NCBI GenBank assembly: GCA_002340305.1
Contig: DDLU01000249.1
Coordinates: 1-13,658, forward strand
DNA length: 13,658 nt
DNA from: Desulfovibrio sp. UBA2564
GTDB taxonomy: Bacteria; Desulfobacterota; Desulfovibrionia; Desulfovibrionales; Desulfovibrionaceae
Reading direction: 5' to 3'
The position numbers and the translations under genes are program-made. Shown in pieces: positions 13,200 to 13,658 of this stretch (positions within the stretch are counted from its first letter, which is position 1; the number at the start of each line of letters is the position of its first letter). The notes under the pieces are model-generated. The model was not told the DNA's origin and searched no databases. It worked only from the letters and a program-made list of their open reading frames with translations.

Positions 13200-13658
13200 T
13201 CACGATAACGGGTCTTAAGGCTGGTTATGGCAGGCGTGAAGTTCTGCACGGGTTGAATCTTGAATTTCCCGCAGGCTCAATGACCGCTATTCTGGGACCC
13301 AACGGTAGCGGCAAGACTACGCTTGTCTCGGCTATTTCCGGCGTGCTTTCTCCCTTGGCAGGGCGCATCGAAGTTGAAGGAAAAAAGGTAGATGCCTACC
13401 GTCCCCGTGAACTTGCCGGGGTTATGGCAGTATTGCCGCAACGCGTTGATCCGGCTTTCGGGCTGACTGTAAAATCCATGGTCATGATGGGGCGTTATGC
13501 CCATGGTTCTGGATTTTTCGGCTATGGTGCCGAAGATGAAGAAATCGTAGCAGAGGCAATTGAGAGGGTAGGGATTAGCCCTCTGGCAGGGCGGTCAGTA
13601 GCAGAGCTTTCAGGTGGAGAATTTCAGCGGGTGCTCATGGCTCGTACAGTGGCCCAGC
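13196..13658 (+). CDS. btuD: FecE/BtuD-type ABC transporter ATP-binding protein (3' end outside window)
   Basis: The first 154 residues of the importer's ATPase are visible, and the gene runs off the right edge. The order is Walker A GPNGSGKTT (34-42), the Q-loop at LPQRVDPAFGLTV (Q82) and the signature LSGGEFQR (138-145). The GLTV..MVMMGR stretch after the Q-loop is typical of siderophore/cobalamin importers (FecE, FhuC, BtuD). Walker B and the H-loop lie beyond the window. The ATG overlaps the permease stop by four bases, and AGGAG lies six bases upstream inside the permease gene. It energises the BtuC-type permease in the cytoplasm. A substrate-binding protein (BtuF type) has not appeared and would be expected downstream. 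Confidence 0.93.
   Translation, partial: MITITGLKAGYGRREVLHGLNLEFPAGSMTAILGPNGSGKTTLVSAISGVLSPLAGRIEVEGKKVDAYRPRELAGVMAVLPQRVDPAFGLTVKSMVMMGRYAHGSGFFGYGAEDEEIVAEAIERVGISPLAGRSVAELSGGEFQRVLMARTVAQ

Noticed and set aside
1..13658. CRISPR arrays, transposases, phage genes, tRNA or rRNA genes.
   Set aside because: No regularly spaced repeats, transposase or integrase motifs, or tRNA/rRNA-like sequences were seen; the gene content is ordinary chromosomal.

Overview
The window reads as ordinary chromosomal DNA of a Desulfovibrio-type sulfate reducer, most like the marine Maridesulfovibrio group. This is inferred from protein content: a periplasmic CbiK-type chelatase with a signal peptide under a cobalamin riboswitch, a folate-dependent TrmFO, a single-chain Fe-S serine dehydratase and a solitary periplasmic binding protein. 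Base composition is moderate. Genes are closely packed on both strands, most units end in clear intrinsic terminators, and no mobile element, CRISPR array, tRNA or rRNA was seen.

Left part (1-2900): the C-terminal end of a TetR-like regulator ends at a strong terminator. It is followed by a decayed histidine-kinase ATPase domain (about 441-714), then a TIGR01777-family sugar-epimerase-like protein. That gene converges on rsgA, the ribosome-assembly GTPase, across a shared bidirectional terminator.

Middle (3000-8033): a lone secreted ABC-type substrate-binding protein; a lone thioredoxin-type arsenate reductase with its own near-consensus promoter; and an L-serine dehydratase with a shortened N-terminal domain. 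The dehydratase converges on a two-gene minus-strand unit, dppD-dppF, which encodes the two ATPases of a peptide importer without its permeases or binding protein.

Right part (8055-13658): trmFO runs from a near-consensus promoter. A double-hairpin spacer leads into a MATE efflux pump. Directly after the pump come a TTGACA promoter and a cobalamin riboswitch. These control an operon of periplasmic cobaltochelatase (cbiK), a BtuC/FecD-type permease and its ATPase; the permease and ATPase genes overlap by ATGA, and the ATPase is cut by the window end. The operon appears to couple metal insertion into a tetrapyrrole in the periplasm with uptake of a corrinoid, tetrapyrrole or metal chelate, and to be switched off when cobalamin is plentiful.

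The observations most worth a second look are the histidine-kinase relic, the riboswitch-controlled periplasmic chelatase/importer pairing with a nested leader structure, the hairpin that covers the MATE ribosome-binding site, and a short near-duplicate of the binding-protein gene located upstream of the serine dehydratase.
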